Assembly: GCF_013386765.1 (NCBI RefSeq)
Contig: NZ_JACARE010000003.1
Coordinates: 18,782 to 82,781 of the forward strand
Source: Pseudomonas yamanorum
GTDB taxonomy: Bacteria > Pseudomonadota > Gammaproteobacteria > Pseudomonadales > Pseudomonadaceae
Length of the DNA stretch: 64,000 nucleotides
Reading direction: 5' to 3'
Made by a program: the position numbers and the translations under genes. Positions 63,666-64,000 of this stretch are shown here, piece by piece (the first letter of the stretch is position 1; each line of letters starts with the position of its first letter). Under the pieces are notes generated by a model. It had not been told where the DNA came from. It saw only the letters and a list, made by a program, of their open reading frames with translations, and made no database searches.

Positions 63666-63744
63666 CAACGCCTGTGGCTAACCGCCATGACTTCTCCAAT
63701 AAAAAAAGGCCCGCGGCATTTTAGTCGTCCGCGGGCCTTTTTTT
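63666..63744 (+). ncRNA. Candidate small RNA or terminated leader before the last porin
   Basis: A transcript from the promoter at 63630 would run about 80 nt to a very strong terminator: stem GGCCCGCGG/CCGCGGGCC (63708-63736), followed by TTTTTTT. It could be a free small RNA or an attenuated leader of the porin gene at 63829. A second hairpin, GACACCAG/CTGGTGTC (63759-63790), follows before the porin start. Confidence 0.45.
63701..63744 (+). terminator. Strong Rho-independent terminator upstream of the last porin
   Basis: A-run, GGCCCGCGG, 12-nt loop, CCGCGGGCC and T7: a symmetric terminator that can work in both directions. It may end the DsbA-like gene (stop at 63556), but a sigma-70 promoter lies between them. 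Confidence 0.88.
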
Positions 63745-63828
63745 ATCTGGGGAAAGTCGACACCAGAAAAGCAACACGGAGCCTGGTGTCACAGCGCGTA
63801 CTCAACCAGTAATAAGGAATATAAGAAA

Positions 63829-64000
63829 ATGTTGAAACAACGGATGGGGCTGATCGCTCTGGGGATTTTGAGCGCTACGCAAGCAATGGCTGACGACCAA
63901 TCCCAATCAAAGGGTTTTGTTGAAGACAGCCACCTGAACATTGCGGCACGCAACGCGTACATCAGCCGCGACTACAAGAACGGCAAGCAAGACAAAGCCG
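63829..64000 (+). CDS. OprD-family porin, N-terminal part (cut by window edge)
   Basis: The first 57 codons of a porin. The signal peptide is residues 1-21 (ends TQAMA), and the mature part begins DDQSQSKGFVEDSHLNIAAR, then NAYISRDY, the start typical of OprE/OprD-type channels. AAGGAA lies 12 nt before the ATG at 63829. The leader contains a hairpin at 63759-63790. The gene continues beyond the window, and its substrate is unknown. Confidence 0.85.
   Translation, partial: MLKQRMGLIALGILSATQAMADDQSQSKGFVEDSHLNIAARNAYISRDYKNGKQDKA

Noticed and set aside
63687..63813. ORF running through the terminator before the last porin
   Set aside because: No ribosome-binding site, and it reads through both arms of the terminator; a leader peptide is not supported.
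1..64000. CRISPR array, tRNA, rRNA or prophage
   Set aside because: The repeated sequences are inverted REP pairs, not evenly spaced direct repeats. No tRNA cloverleaf, rRNA, integrase or phage gene was seen.

Overview
The window looks like chromosomal DNA of a Pseudomonas of the P. fluorescens complex, close to P. fluorescens SBW25. The grounds are the high GC content, the typical Pseudomonas proteins (AguA of 368 residues, OprD-family porins, RecQ, Tex, EpsC), the rimA-rimB-rimK operon beside ompR-envZ, and many copies of the short GC-rich REP/REPIN palindromes of this group. I see no rRNA, tRNA, CRISPR array, prophage or transposase gene. Nearly all genes are intact housekeeping or nutrient-acquisition genes.

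Bases 1-23000 are dominated by sulfur. On the minus strand there is a flavin monooxygenase with two tandem SfnB-type acyl-CoA-dehydrogenase-like enzymes, an unrecognised two-module protein, a cystine ABC transporter and D-cysteine desulfhydrase. On the plus strand come serine acetyltransferase EpsC and a BCCT (betaine/choline type) transporter behind a BetI-like palindrome. A short-chain dehydrogenase with a divergent LysR regulator, an OprD porin and an aldo/keto reductase follow, then tauABCD for taurine and gshA for glutathione. Three of the sulfur promoters share a similar AT-rich motif, a candidate CysB site.

Bases 22600-35200 hold a thioesterase, tex, ompR-envZ with an unusually long structured spacer, the rimABK ribosome-modification operon, hslR, a PAP2 phosphatase, hslO, pckA and a DMT-family permease. 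Bases 35200-41300 are more accessory: a membrane-anchored acyl-carrier-like protein, a small Pseudomonas protein behind a strikingly structured leader, a yhfG-fic toxin-antitoxin pair, recQ, a thioesterase and a glycine-zipper protein.

Bases 41300-52200 carry a molybdopterin oxidoreductase with fdhD and a LysR gene, the BON-LysM protein, yrfG, nudE, cysQ, a hotdog protein and the dctB-dctD two-component system. Bases 52200-64000 carry the dTDP-L-rhamnose genes rfbBACD with 4-nt overlaps, a very large kinase/aminotransferase fusion next to agmatine deiminase aguA, a TonB-dependent siderophore receptor with a Fur-like box, a DsbA-like oxidoreductase, and the start of another OprD-family porin cut by the window edge.

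The best candidates for something undescribed are non-coding. They are the multi-hairpin element at 36774-36954 upstream of a small Pseudomonas-specific gene, a promoter-plus-terminator unit before the last porin (63630-63744), an orphan terminator at 41156-41186, the ompR-envZ spacer hairpins, and a 20-codon SD-bearing ORF overlapping the start of the first sulfur gene.
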